From: an uncultured Sphingomonadales bacterium
GTDB lineage: Bacteria > Pseudomonadota > Alphaproteobacteria > Sphingomonadales > Rhodothalassiaceae
DNA: 64,000 nucleotides
NCBI GenBank assembly: GCA_947499155.1
Contig: CANMND010000003.1
Span: 186,001 to 250,000, forward strand
Reading direction: 5' to 3'
Position numbers and translations under genes: made by a program. The notes under the pieces are model-generated. The model did no database searches and was not told the DNA's origin. It worked only from the letters and a program-made list of their open reading frames with translations. Positions 46,959 through 55,785 of the stretch are shown here, one piece after another; position 1 is the first letter of the stretch; every line of letters begins with the position of its first letter.

Positions 46959-48839
46959 GTGTTTGAGGTAACCCATTTCGAGCACCGCGCAGCCGTTACC
47001 GTTGACCGGTCGCGCGATGACAATCTGACAGAATTCGGCAAGGCAACACTTGAGGATCGCTATTTGATGCCAGGTGAATCCTGGCAGGACCTGTTTGCCC
47101 GTGTCGCCAGCTATTATGGAGACAACGAAGCCCACAGTAGGCGGCTTTATGATTATATATCTCGGCTCTGGTTCATGCCGGCGACACCGGTCCTCTCCAA
47201 TGGTGGCACCCATCGCGGCCTGCCTATTTCCTGCTTTTTAAACGAGGCCGAGGACAATCTTGGTTCCATCGTCTCGCTGTGGCAGGAAAATGTCTGGCTC
47301 GCCTCCAAAGGTGGCGGTATTGGCAGCTATTGGGGCAATCTGCGCTCCATCGGCGAAACAGTGGGCGGTGTTGGAAAAACCAGCGGTATCATACCGTTCG
47401 TACGGGTAATGGATTCACTAACGCTTGCCATCAGCCAGGGCTCGCTCCGGCGCGGGTCTGCGGCTGTCTACCTGCCTATCAGCCACCCGGAGATTGAAGA
47501 ATTTATCGAACTGCGTCGTCCCACCGGCGGCGACCCCAACCGAAAGGCACTCAATCTCCATCACGGGGTGCAAATTCCCGACGCCTTCATGCGTGCTGTG
47601 GAAGAAGATGCCCAATGGGCGCTCACCAGTCCAAAAGATGGCCATGTAGTCCGTACAGTGTCTGCTCGCTCCTTGTGGATTCGCCTGCTGACGGCGCGGG
47701 TTGAAACCGGCGAACCCTATCTTGTCTTTTCTGACACGGTAAACCGCGCCATTCCTGAACACCACAAGCTGGCTGGCCTCACCGTCAAAACGTCCAATCT
47801 CTGTTCAGAAATCACCCTGCCCACAGGCCGCGACCATCTGGGGGCCATGCGCACCGCTGTGTGTTGTCTGTCCTCGCTTAATCTGGAGAAATTTCTGGAA
47901 TGGCGCGATGATGAGGACTTCATCCCGGATGTCATGCGTTTTCTGGATAATGTTCTTCAGGATTATATCGACAAAACCGATGGCATTGATGGCCATGTCC
48001 ATGCCCGCTATGCGGCCATGCGTGAACGCTCGGTCGGACTTGGGGTGATGGGTTTTCACTCCTTCCTGCAAGCCAACAAGGTGCCATTTGAATCCGTGGT
48101 GGCAAAAGCCTGGAACAAGAAAATCTTCACCCATATCAAGGCTGGAGTTGATGCCGCCTCAGAGGCATTGGCGGTAGAGCGCGGTGCCTGCCCTGATGCT
48201 GCCGACTATGGCATTATGGCGCGGTTTTCCAACAAGACTGCCATTGCTCCCACTGCTTCCATTTCAACCATATGTGGTGGCACATCGCCCGGCATAGAGC
48301 CAATTGCTGGCAACAGCTATGTGCATAAAACCCTGTCCGGAAGCTTTAATGTGCGGAACCGTCACCTGACGGCCTTGCTGGAAGAAAAAGGCAAAAACAC
48401 CGAAGAGGTCTGGTCGTCCATCACCACTAGGGAAGGCTCGGTCCAGCATCTGGACTTTTTGTCAGATGATGAAAAAGATGTGTTCAAAACCGCATTCGAA
48501 CTGGACCAGCGCTGGGTCATTGATCTGGCTGCAGATCGCGCGCCGATGATAGATCAGGCGCAATCGGTCAATGTCTTCATTCCGGCAGATATCCATAAAC
48601 GCGACCTGCACCAGATCCATTTCAGTGCCTGGAAGAAAGGCTTGAAAAGTCTTTATTACTGCCGTTCCAAATCCCTGCAACGGGCAGAAGTGATCTCTGG
48701 GAAAATGGTCCGGCAAACCACAGGGGACAGCAACAGCCTGCCGTCGCCGGACGCTATCGAAATCCCAATGGTTGCAAGTCCAGCACAAAATGAAGGCTCG
48801 CAGCCTATAGATTATGATGAATGTCTCTCCTGTCAGTGA
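46959..48839 (+). CDS. nrdA: Ribonucleoside-diphosphate reductase alpha subunit
   Basis: This 626-residue class Ia large subunit reduces NDPs to dNDPs. All catalytic parts are present: C92 (redox) in PISCFLNEAED, C282/E284 in NLCSEITLP, a cysteine in AVCCLSSLN (302/303), the tyrosine pair SLYYCRS of the radical path near 587 and the C-terminal thiol pair CLSC (622 and 625). It starts at GTG 46959 with GAGGATAGGG upstream. It begins directly with the catalytic domain; the N-terminal ATP-cone of the E. coli protein is absent, so activity regulation must be different or lacking. nrdB is 4.2 kb downstream. Confidence 0.95.
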   Translation: MFEVTHFEHRAAVTVDRSRDDNLTEFGKATLEDRYLMPGESWQDLFARVASYYGDNEAHSRRLYDYISRLWFMPATPVLSNGGTHRGLPISCFLNEAEDNLGSIVSLWQENVWLASKGGGIGSYWGNLRSIGETVGGVGKTSGIIPFVRVMDSLTLAISQGSLRRGSAAVYLPISHPEIEEFIELRRPTGGDPNRKALNLHHGVQIPDAFMRAVEEDAQWALTSPKDGHVVRTVSARSLWIRLLTARVETGEPYLVFSDTVNRAIPEHHKLAGLTVKTSNLCSEITLPTGRDHLGAMRTAVCCLSSLNLEKFLEWRDDEDFIPDVMRFLDNVLQDYIDKTDGIDGHVHARYAAMRERSVGLGVMGFHSFLQANKVPFESVVAKAWNKKIFTHIKAGVDAASEALAVERGACPDAADYGIMARFSNKTAIAPTASISTICGGTSPGIEPIAGNSYVHKTLSGSFNVRNRHLTALLEEKGKNTEEVWSSITTREGSVQHLDFLSDDEKDVFKTAFELDQRWVIDLAADRAPMIDQAQSVNVFIPADIHKRDLHQIHFSAWKKGLKSLYYCRSKSLQRAEVISGKMVRQTTGDSNSLPSPDAIEIPMVASPAQNEGSQPIDYDECLSCQ

Positions 48840-48867
48840 AGAGAGGCGAGATGTTCATGAGGTGGGA

Positions 48868-50127
48868 ATGGGGCAATATGCCATGAAGGCACGGCGGCCT
48901 GGTCACGCGCTATTGTCCCATATGCACCTGGCGGTTTTTGCCTTGTGCCTTGTGCTGTCATGGCCCGCAATGGCACAGCTTGCCCTGATCCCCGAGCCGC
49001 GCCTTGCTCCTGATCGCAGCATCGAGATTTTCACACAAAAGCTCGACCGCGCGGCCCAAAGCGAGGATTTTGTCGGACTGGCGGTGGCTGTCGTAAAAGA
49101 TGGCGAGACGGTTCTTTTAAGAACCTATGGCAAACGTGCTGTTGGTGAAGCCGCACCTGTCAATGCCGCCACACGCTTTCGAATTGCGTCCTTGTCCAAG
49201 GGGTTTGCATCGGCTTTGGCTGTGAAGCTTGCAACGGAAAACGAACTGGATCTGATGGCGCCTGTCACCCGGTTTGCTCCCCAGTTCACCCTGGCTGACC
49301 AGAGCCATAAGCGGCTGACACTTGAAGATGTATTGTCTCATCGTCTTGGCCTGCCGCCTTATGCCTATGACAATTTGCTTGAGGCCCATGTGCCGTTGCC
49401 GACCATATTTGAGCGCCTGTCAAAGCTGAAACCCATTTGCCCCGCCGGAAGTTGTTACGGCTACCAGAATGTAGGTTACAGCCTGATTGAACCGGCCATT
49501 AGCCGGGCTACCGGCATGCCGTTCCAGATGGCTGTGGAAAATCGCCTGTTTCAGCCTTTGGCCATGTCCGCATCCTATGGCATGGACGCCCTGACCGCTG
49601 ATGACAACTGGGCGCGCCCCCATGCGCGAAAGCGAACGGGATGGTATCAGGTTAATATGGACGACGCCTATTACCGTGTACCCTCAGCAGGCGGGGTGAA
49701 TGCCAGCATCGAGGATATGGCAAAATGGCTGAAAGCCCAGATGGGTTATGCGCCTGATGTGCTGTCTCATGACGCTCTCAAGATAGAACAGACGCCACGG
49801 GTGCGGACTCTTGCTGAATTGCGACGCCTACGCTGGTTAAAAGACCGGGTAACTGATGCCCATTATGCACTGGGCTGGCGAATTTATGACTATGCTGGCC
49901 GGACAATCGTAATGCACAATGGCGGCCTTGATGGGTATCGCGCGCAAATTGCATTTCTCCCCGACAGTAGTCTTGGCGTCGTTGCCTTGTGGAATTCCAA
50001 AAGCAGCCGTGGCTGGGGCATCATGCCGACCCTGTTTGACGCCTATCTTCGACTGGAAGACACAGACTGGCTGAAAATCGACTGTATTGACGGCGAGCAG
50101 CAGGCAACGCGCACGCCCTGTTCGTAA
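48868..50127 (+). CDS. Serine hydrolase, beta-lactamase / penicillin-binding (class C) family
   Basis: This protein of about 419 residues has the active-site Ser-x-x-Lys in IASLSKGF, the Tyr-x-Asn in YGYQNVGY and an HNGG motif (third box) in VMHNGGLDGY. A signal peptide ends SWPAMAQ. It is probably periplasmic and may be an esterase, DD-peptidase or beta-lactamase-like enzyme. The start is uncertain: ATGs at 48814, 48868 and 48883 are possible; the first overlaps nrdA. It sits between nrdA and the PEPC-like gene and appears part of the same transcript. Confidence 0.87.
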   Translation: MGQYAMKARRPGHALLSHMHLAVFALCLVLSWPAMAQLALIPEPRLAPDRSIEIFTQKLDRAAQSEDFVGLAVAVVKDGETVLLRTYGKRAVGEAAPVNAATRFRIASLSKGFASALAVKLATENELDLMAPVTRFAPQFTLADQSHKRLTLEDVLSHRLGLPPYAYDNLLEAHVPLPTIFERLSKLKPICPAGSCYGYQNVGYSLIEPAISRATGMPFQMAVENRLFQPLAMSASYGMDALTADDNWARPHARKRTGWYQVNMDDAYYRVPSAGGVNASIEDMAKWLKAQMGYAPDVLSHDALKIEQTPRVRTLAELRRLRWLKDRVTDAHYALGWRIYDYAGRTIVMHNGGLDGYRAQIAFLPDSSLGVVALWNSKSSRGWGIMPTLFDAYLRLEDTDWLKIDCIDGEQQATRTPCS

Positions 50128-50147
50128 ATCCAGGGATCATTGAGTTT

Positions 50148-53000
50148 ATGTCCTTTACCAAGCAACCCAAGCACGATTCTGCCGAAGCGTTACTGGAAGA
50201 CCAGCTTCTGACGCGGCTGAAAGAACTGCACCTGCCCCGCGAGGAAGACCCCGGCTTCAACCCCATCTGGCGGCTGGGCTGTGAACTCTCGGCTCAGATC
50301 GAGACCCGCGCCTTGTCCCGAAATGCCTTGCATAAACTGTGCAACCATCTCCTTGACCGATCCCTTGATGGCCGTGCCCGGTGGATGAAGACCATGCTGA
50401 AGCCACTGTCATGCGACGACAATCTGGCACGCTTGCGCGCAATGATTAAAGCGGATGCTAGCAATTCCGACTTTGAAACCTTTGCTGCACTTTGGGAACG
50501 GCCGGCTGCGGGATGCGTGTTTACCGCCCACCCCACCTTTTTATTGTCCAACCGGGAAATCACACGCCTGATGACGTGCCTCACCGGTGAGCCCTATACA
50601 CCGGCAGGAGATAGCCAAAGCTCTGATATCACCCTTGAAGAAGAGCACCGGCAGGTACTGGCCGCCATCAAAAATGCCCGCGCTGCCCACGGGATGATCA
50701 GTCGTCTGGTTCTGGAAGTGGCACAAGAGACTTTCCCCGACCAATGGACCCGCTTGCGGCCCCTGCCCTTCGATCTGGCAAGCTGGGTGGGATATGACAT
50801 GGACGGGCGCACCGATATCGGCTGGTCTGACTGCGTTCATCTGCGCCTGATGGAAAAGAACCAGCAGCTTGGCTGGTATCTGAACGACCTTAAAGCGATG
50901 AATTGCCCGCCTGTACGTCCAGAAATTTCTGCCGCACTTGAAGACATACGCCATGAGCTGGAAGCAGCACAGGCCCATACGGAAAAAGCGCAAGGTTTAT
51001 TCGACAACATGCGTGACAGCGCCAATGCTCTGACGGCTGCGGCAAACTGGCTGACGGACCCCGGCAATGGGCGGATGATTTCCCTGAAGCCGGTGATCGA
51101 CAGGCTTAAGCGCCTTGCGTCTGACCATTCCGATCTTGCCTGTGCCCCTGATCTGATGTTGCTGGCAGTCCGAATGGAGACCTTTGGCCTCGGTGTGGGA
51201 CGGGTGCATTTTCGCATAAACGCCACTCAGCTGCACAATGCGGTCAGAAGAAGGCTTGACGGCGAAAAGACCGTGGACATGTCAAGCCGGTCCACCCTTA
51301 TCCGCTTGAACACGCTTTATGAATCAGTAAAGCCTCTGGCTGTGAATTTCGCAGCCCTTGCCATGGAAACCACGACAGCGGTACGCCAGTTCCTCACCAT
51401 TTCACAGTTCATCAAGCATATCGACAGCGACAATGACATACGCCTGTTGATTGCTGAATGTGAACGTCCCGCGACTGTTATGGCGGCAATCTATCTGGCG
51501 CGACTTTTTGATGTCGACAAGCATGTAGACGTGTCGCCGCTTTTTGAAACACCAACAGCCCTTGAAGGTGGTGAGCGCTTTCTGGATGTTTTGTTCAGTC
51601 AGCCAGCTTATCGCAAGGCCGCAACAACAAGGGGCCGCATCAGTATTCAAACCGGGTTTTCCGATGCCGGACGGTTCATCGGCCAGATTCCGGCGTCGCT
51701 TTCCATCGAAAGGCTTCAGGCCAATATGGCAAGGCTGGTTGATTCCCACGGTCTGGGTGATCTCGAATGCCTGATTTTCAATACTCATGGCGAATCCATG
51801 GGCCGCGGCGCCCACCCCGATTCCATTAACGCAAGGCTCGACCATGCCTTGTCACCCTGGGCGCGCATGCGTTTTGCTGAACGCAATTTAAATCTGCGTC
51901 ATGAAACAAGCTTTCAGGGTGGCGATGGATATTTGTGGTTCGCGACACCTGATCTCGCACTCGCATTATTCACTCGTATATTGGAACATCGGCAAAGCCT
52001 GCCAGCACTCATGGCGGACGCAGAAAAGGATGTTTTCTACGAAGCCCCTGCTATCACGCTGGACTTTTTTAAAAGAGTCATGCGCTTTCAGGAATCCCTG
52101 ATGGCCTCTGGTGCCTATCACCGCACCCTGTCCGCCTTTGGTCTGTCGCTTTTGAAAATTACCGGGTCCCGCAAGGCCCGACGTCAGTTTGAATCAGGGA
52201 CAAGTGAACGGACGGACCTGTCAAAAATCAGGGCCATTCCCCACAATGCAGTCCTGCAACAGCTTGGCTATCCGGCCAATGTTATTGGTGGTATCGGACA
52301 GGCAACGCGGAAAGAACTGGAGCCTTTCATTGAATGGCGTCGTGACAGCCCGCGCTTTTGCAGCCTGATGAATCTGGTGGTCACCAGCCGCACCCATGCA
52401 AGCCTGCGCACCGTGATAGCCTATGGCGCGCTGTTTGATGGCGGCTATTGGGCAACCCGCCCCCATGGGAAAGGACAGCGCCATCTGACAGACCCCTGTC
52501 TTTATCTGGCTGACCTGCTGGAGCATGATGATCGCTACGGCGCTGCACTGGAACTGGCCACCCGCTTGCGTATTGATGAATTGCTGTTGCATCGTCTTTT
52601 GAGCGAAACCGATGAAAATCGCATCATTCTGGATTCAGACGAACGGATGTGTCTCGCCCTCCTTCATGCGGTCCGTATCGCCCTCATTCAGCACCTGTTT
52701 TTGCTGGCTGCCAGGATCCCGCGCTTTTCTGCACATAATGACATCAGTCGCGAAGACATTATGGAGCAGGTTTTTGAACTGCGCATACCGGAGGCGCTGG
52801 TCTCTTTACGCGAAGCCTATCCTGGAAGCGCGCCCGGACCTGAAGATTACAGCCTTGATGAGCCTTCAGATTATCCCGATGAAACCGCCGCCAATTACGC
52901 CGGGCTTAATCAAAATCTGATCGACCCGATGGAGGCGCTTTATAAGAGCCTTCTCTCTGTTTCCGTGGCAATATCCAATATATTCCATGCTCATGGGTAA
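50148..53000 (+). CDS. Divergent phosphoenolpyruvate carboxylase family protein
   Basis: This 950-residue protein has the PEPC fold. H128 in VFTAHPT equals the catalytic His138 of E. coli Ppc; SWVGYDMDG, R356, PLFET (E467) and GFSD (D506) are also preserved. The key glycine-rich loop, normally FHGRGG..GRGG.P, reads FNTHGESMGRGAHP here, so His579 becomes Asn545 and Arg581 becomes His547, and the lysine after the SDS motif is Arg. The C-terminal RNTG is missing. It may therefore not carboxylate PEP. It lies between nrdA and nrdB, 21 bases after the serine hydrolase and 24 before nrdB. Family membership is confident, function is not. Confidence 0.85.
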   Translation: MSFTKQPKHDSAEALLEDQLLTRLKELHLPREEDPGFNPIWRLGCELSAQIETRALSRNALHKLCNHLLDRSLDGRARWMKTMLKPLSCDDNLARLRAMIKADASNSDFETFAALWERPAAGCVFTAHPTFLLSNREITRLMTCLTGEPYTPAGDSQSSDITLEEEHRQVLAAIKNARAAHGMISRLVLEVAQETFPDQWTRLRPLPFDLASWVGYDMDGRTDIGWSDCVHLRLMEKNQQLGWYLNDLKAMNCPPVRPEISAALEDIRHELEAAQAHTEKAQGLFDNMRDSANALTAAANWLTDPGNGRMISLKPVIDRLKRLASDHSDLACAPDLMLLAVRMETFGLGVGRVHFRINATQLHNAVRRRLDGEKTVDMSSRSTLIRLNTLYESVKPLAVNFAALAMETTTAVRQFLTISQFIKHIDSDNDIRLLIAECERPATVMAAIYLARLFDVDKHVDVSPLFETPTALEGGERFLDVLFSQPAYRKAATTRGRISIQTGFSDAGRFIGQIPASLSIERLQANMARLVDSHGLGDLECLIFNTHGESMGRGAHPDSINARLDHALSPWARMRFAERNLNLRHETSFQGGDGYLWFATPDLALALFTRILEHRQSLPALMADAEKDVFYEAPAITLDFFKRVMRFQESLMASGAYHRTLSAFGLSLLKITGSRKARRQFESGTSERTDLSKIRAIPHNAVLQQLGYPANVIGGIGQATRKELEPFIEWRRDSPRFCSLMNLVVTSRTHASLRTVIAYGALFDGGYWATRPHGKGQRHLTDPCLYLADLLEHDDRYGAALELATRLRIDELLLHRLLSETDENRIILDSDERMCLALLHAVRIALIQHLFLLAARIPRFSAHNDISREDIMEQVFELRIPEALVSLREAYPGSAPGPEDYSLDEPSDYPDETAANYAGLNQNLIDPMEALYKSLLSVSVAISNIFHAHG

Positions 53001-53023
53001 CTGCAAATTGTGGAAAGTGTGTC

Positions 53024-53983
53024 ATGTCCCTTGTTGAAGAACGTCTCGCCTATAAACCCTTCCGCTATCCCTGGGCCTATCAGGCCTGGCTGACACAGCA
53101 GCGCATCCATTGGCTGCCGGAAGAAGTGCCATTGGCGGAAGATGTAAAAGACTGGCACCAGCGCCTGTCGGACAGTGAGCGTAATTTGCTGACGCAGATT
53201 TTTCGCTTTTTCACCCAGTCCGATATCGAGGTGAACAACTGCTATATGAAATATTATGCGCAGATATTTAAACCGACAGAAGTTCAGATGATGCTGGCGG
53301 CATTCTCCAATATGGAGACCGTGCACATCGCCGCCTACAGCCATCTGCTGGACACCATCGGCATGCCGGAAGAGGAATATTCTGCCTTTCTTCATTATAA
53401 GGAGATGAAGGACAAATACGATTATATGCAGCAGTTTAACGCCGACGATCCCCGCGCCATCGCCACGACGCTTGCAGTTTTTGGGGCCTTTACCGAAGGT
53501 TTGCAGTTATTTGCCAGCTTTGCCATGCTGTTGAACTTCCCGCGCTTTAATAAAATGAAGGGCATGGGACAGATCATCAGTTGGTCTGTGCGTGACGAAA
53601 GTCTTCATTGCGACAGCATCATCAAGCTTTTCCGCACCTGGGTATCAGAGCACCCGGAAATCTGGACCAAAGATTTCCGCGATGAGCTATATGAAGCCTG
53701 CCGTACCATCGTCACCCATGAAGAAGCATTCATCGACCTTGCTTTCGAGCTAGGGCCGGTGGAGGGGATGACTGCGGACGATGTCAAACGCTATGTGCGC
53801 TATATCGCCGACCGGCGTCTGATGCAGCTTGGTCTCGACCCCATCTATCTTATTGAGGAAAATCCGCTGTCCTGGCTCGATATCATGCTGAATGCTGTTG
53901 AACATACCAATTTTTTTGAGAACCGCTCGACTGAGTATTCCAAGGCCGCAACACAAGGAAGCTGGGAAGATGCCTTTGCCTGA
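53024..53983 (+). CDS. nrdB: Ribonucleoside-diphosphate reductase beta subunit
   Basis: This 319-residue class Ia small subunit holds the diiron-tyrosyl radical cofactor. Iron ligands are D67, E98 and H101 (METVHIAAY), E158, E192 and H195 (RDESLHCD); Tyr105, four residues after the histidine, matches the radical Tyr122 of E. coli. No N-terminal ATP-cone is fused, so neither subunit of this enzyme carries one. It lies 24 bases after the PEPC-like gene. Confidence 0.96.
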   Translation: MSLVEERLAYKPFRYPWAYQAWLTQQRIHWLPEEVPLAEDVKDWHQRLSDSERNLLTQIFRFFTQSDIEVNNCYMKYYAQIFKPTEVQMMLAAFSNMETVHIAAYSHLLDTIGMPEEEYSAFLHYKEMKDKYDYMQQFNADDPRAIATTLAVFGAFTEGLQLFASFAMLLNFPRFNKMKGMGQIISWSVRDESLHCDSIIKLFRTWVSEHPEIWTKDFRDELYEACRTIVTHEEAFIDLAFELGPVEGMTADDVKRYVRYIADRRLMQLGLDPIYLIEENPLSWLDIMLNAVEHTNFFENRSTEYSKAATQGSWEDAFA

Positions 53984-54003
53984 CGGCCTGAACACGCGCA
54001 GAA

Positions 54004-54043
54004 CGGGAGTCTGAAGGCGTTTACCATTCGTCCAGTACTCCCG
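54004..54043 (+). terminator. Hairpin after nrdB
   Basis: CGGGAGT (54004-54010) pairs with ACTCCCG (54037-54043) 20 bases past the nrdB stop. The loop is 26 bases and no T-run follows. It may mark the end of the nrdA-nrdB transcript. Confidence 0.45.
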
Positions 54044-54118
54044 AAACCGTTTGGTCCAGTGAACTTGATGCTGTGTTATAATCGCCCTCTGTGACGTCCT
54101 TGGACAAAGGATTATGAT

Positions 54119-55189
54119 ATGAGTCTGAGAGATCTTTATCCAACCGAAACGCCGCCATTTCACGATGTGACATCGGATGTCACAAGCCGGTTTGACTGGC
54201 GATTCGATGATGGGCGCAAGTCCCTCCTTGGCCTTTATGAAAAAGGCAAAGACAAGCAGTGGAATGCGCTGGAGCGGATCGACTGGACTCTGGAGCTGGA
54301 TCCGGAAAACCCGCAGGAGCTGCCAGAACAGCTCCTGCCCATTATTGATGCACCTTGCTATAAAAAGCTGAGCCGCGCCAAACAGATCGAAGTGCGCCGG
54401 CACCATCAGGCATGGACCAATTCCCAGTTCCTTCATGGCGAACAGGGTGCCCTTTTATGTGCGGCCAAGATCACCATGAGCGTCCCTGATCTCGACAGTA
54501 AATTCTATGCTGCCACCCAGGTGATGGACGAAGCCCGCCATGTGGAAGTCTATAAAAAGCTGATGGAAAAATTCGCCATCGCTTATCCCATGAGCCCTCC
54601 CTTGCAGACTCTGCTGGATCAGGTTCTGGAAGATACCCGTTGGGACATGACTTATCTTGGCATGCAGGTGGTAATTGAGGGGTTGGCGCTTGCAGCTTTT
54701 GCCATGGTGCGTGATCAGGCCCAAAATCCTTTGGCGCAACAGGTCAATGCCTATGTGATGGAAGATGAGGCCCGCCATGTGGCCTTTGGGCGTTTAGCCT
54801 TGCGTGATTATTACCCGCAACTAACCATGTCAGAGCGACGCGAGCGTGAAGAATTCCTCATTGAAGCCTGCTATCTGATGCGTGACCGCTTTGAATCGCG
54901 AGAAGTTTGGGAAACCATGGAACTGCCGGTGGAAGAGTGCATACAGCATTTACGCGAAAGCGGCACCATGCAGCAATTCCGCAGCTTCCTGTTCAGCCGT
55001 ATCGTTCCAATCGTAAAAGATATCGGCCTTTGGAGCGAACGGGTGCAAAGTGCCTATCGCGATATGGGTGTCCTTGGGTTTGCCTCTGTCGATATTGATG
55101 CCCTGCAGGCTCGCGATGAAGAAGTGGCCGCCGATTTGGACGCAAGGCGGGCCTATGTGGAGTCAACAATCAGAGCGGCGGGTGAATAA
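54119..55189 (+). CDS. Ferritin-like diiron protein
   Basis: This 356-residue helical protein has a diiron-carboxylate pattern: E108 in LHGEQGALLCAAK, E138/H141 in MDEARHVEVY, E187 in VVIEGLALA and E217/H220 in EDEARHVAFG. This resembles AurF-type N-oxygenases and R2-like oxidases more than storage ferritins. Its substrate is unknown. It follows nrdB in the same direction after 135 bases with its own ribosome site. It might be an oxidase or accessory to iron handling of the neighbouring enzyme. Confidence 0.82.
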   Translation: MSLRDLYPTETPPFHDVTSDVTSRFDWRFDDGRKSLLGLYEKGKDKQWNALERIDWTLELDPENPQELPEQLLPIIDAPCYKKLSRAKQIEVRRHHQAWTNSQFLHGEQGALLCAAKITMSVPDLDSKFYAATQVMDEARHVEVYKKLMEKFAIAYPMSPPLQTLLDQVLEDTRWDMTYLGMQVVIEGLALAAFAMVRDQAQNPLAQQVNAYVMEDEARHVAFGRLALRDYYPQLTMSERREREEFLIEACYLMRDRFESREVWETMELPVEECIQHLRESGTMQQFRSFLFSRIVPIVKDIGLWSERVQSAYRDMGVLGFASVDIDALQARDEEVAADLDARRAYVESTIRAAGE

Positions 55190-55197
55190 AGCCCGCC
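55177..55197 (+). terminator. Terminator at the end of the ferritin-like gene
   Basis: GGCGGG (55177-55182) and CCCGCC (55192-55197) pair across a loop holding the stop codon, and a T-rich stretch (CATCCTTTTATT) follows. The gap before the convergent gene is only 38 bases. Confidence 0.5.
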
Positions 55198-55227
55198 ATC
55201 TCTCATCCTTTTATTCAGAAATCTGAT

Positions 55228-55773
55228 TCAGGCTGCGCCTGCCACCACTTCTTCAAGACGTGTCCGGGCATGGTCAAACTGGACAAGGGCGCGACTGATA
55301 TAGGTGCGCGCCTCGTCACCATAGCCATCGGTTGAGGCCGACCAGACGCGGTTCAGATAGCGCTCGCCCGCAGCAAAGCTGCTCATGACCTCGGCATAGA
55401 TTTTAAGGCCATAAAGATGGGTCAAGCTTTCCCGCGCATCGACGAAATTCAACAGATGCTCCCTGAAGCGGTTGTCAACCTCATGACGCAGGTCTTCTGT
55501 CTCAATATTACCCATCTGGCTTTCCAGCGCACACAGGGATGTCACAATTTCCCGAAGACTTGACACCAGCAGATCGCGGTTGCCGTGAAGCACATGACTT
55601 GCACTGGCGTCCGCGTGGATACTGCGCCGCAGCAGCATGACGCCCAATGCACCAAAAGCTATGACCGGCACAAAATAAAGCCAAAGCACCTGGTTTTCGT
55701 CAAGGGACGCCAAATAGGTCGCGCCAAGGAAGGACAACGCGATTATCAGGCCAAAGAGATGTTGCTTGCTCAT
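55228..55773 (-). CDS. Small membrane protein with cytoplasmic helical domain
   Basis: This 181-residue protein has two N-terminal hydrophobic segments (about 5-23 and 29-48) and a charged, helical C-terminal part with a coiled-coil look (SLREIVTSLCALESQMGNIE). I do not recognise a family. It follows the OPT transporter gene on the minus strand with a 12-base gap, so it may be a partner of the transporter. Confidence 0.6.
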   Translation of the reverse strand: MSKQHLFGLIIALSFLGATYLASLDENQVLWLYFVPVIAFGALGVMLLRRSIHADASASHVLHGNRDLLVSSLREIVTSLCALESQMGNIETEDLRHEVDNRFREHLLNFVDARESLTHLYGLKIYAEVMSSFAAGERYLNRVWSASTDGYGDEARTYISRALVQFDHARTRLEEVVAGAA

Positions 55774-55785
55774 GTCATTTTCCCC

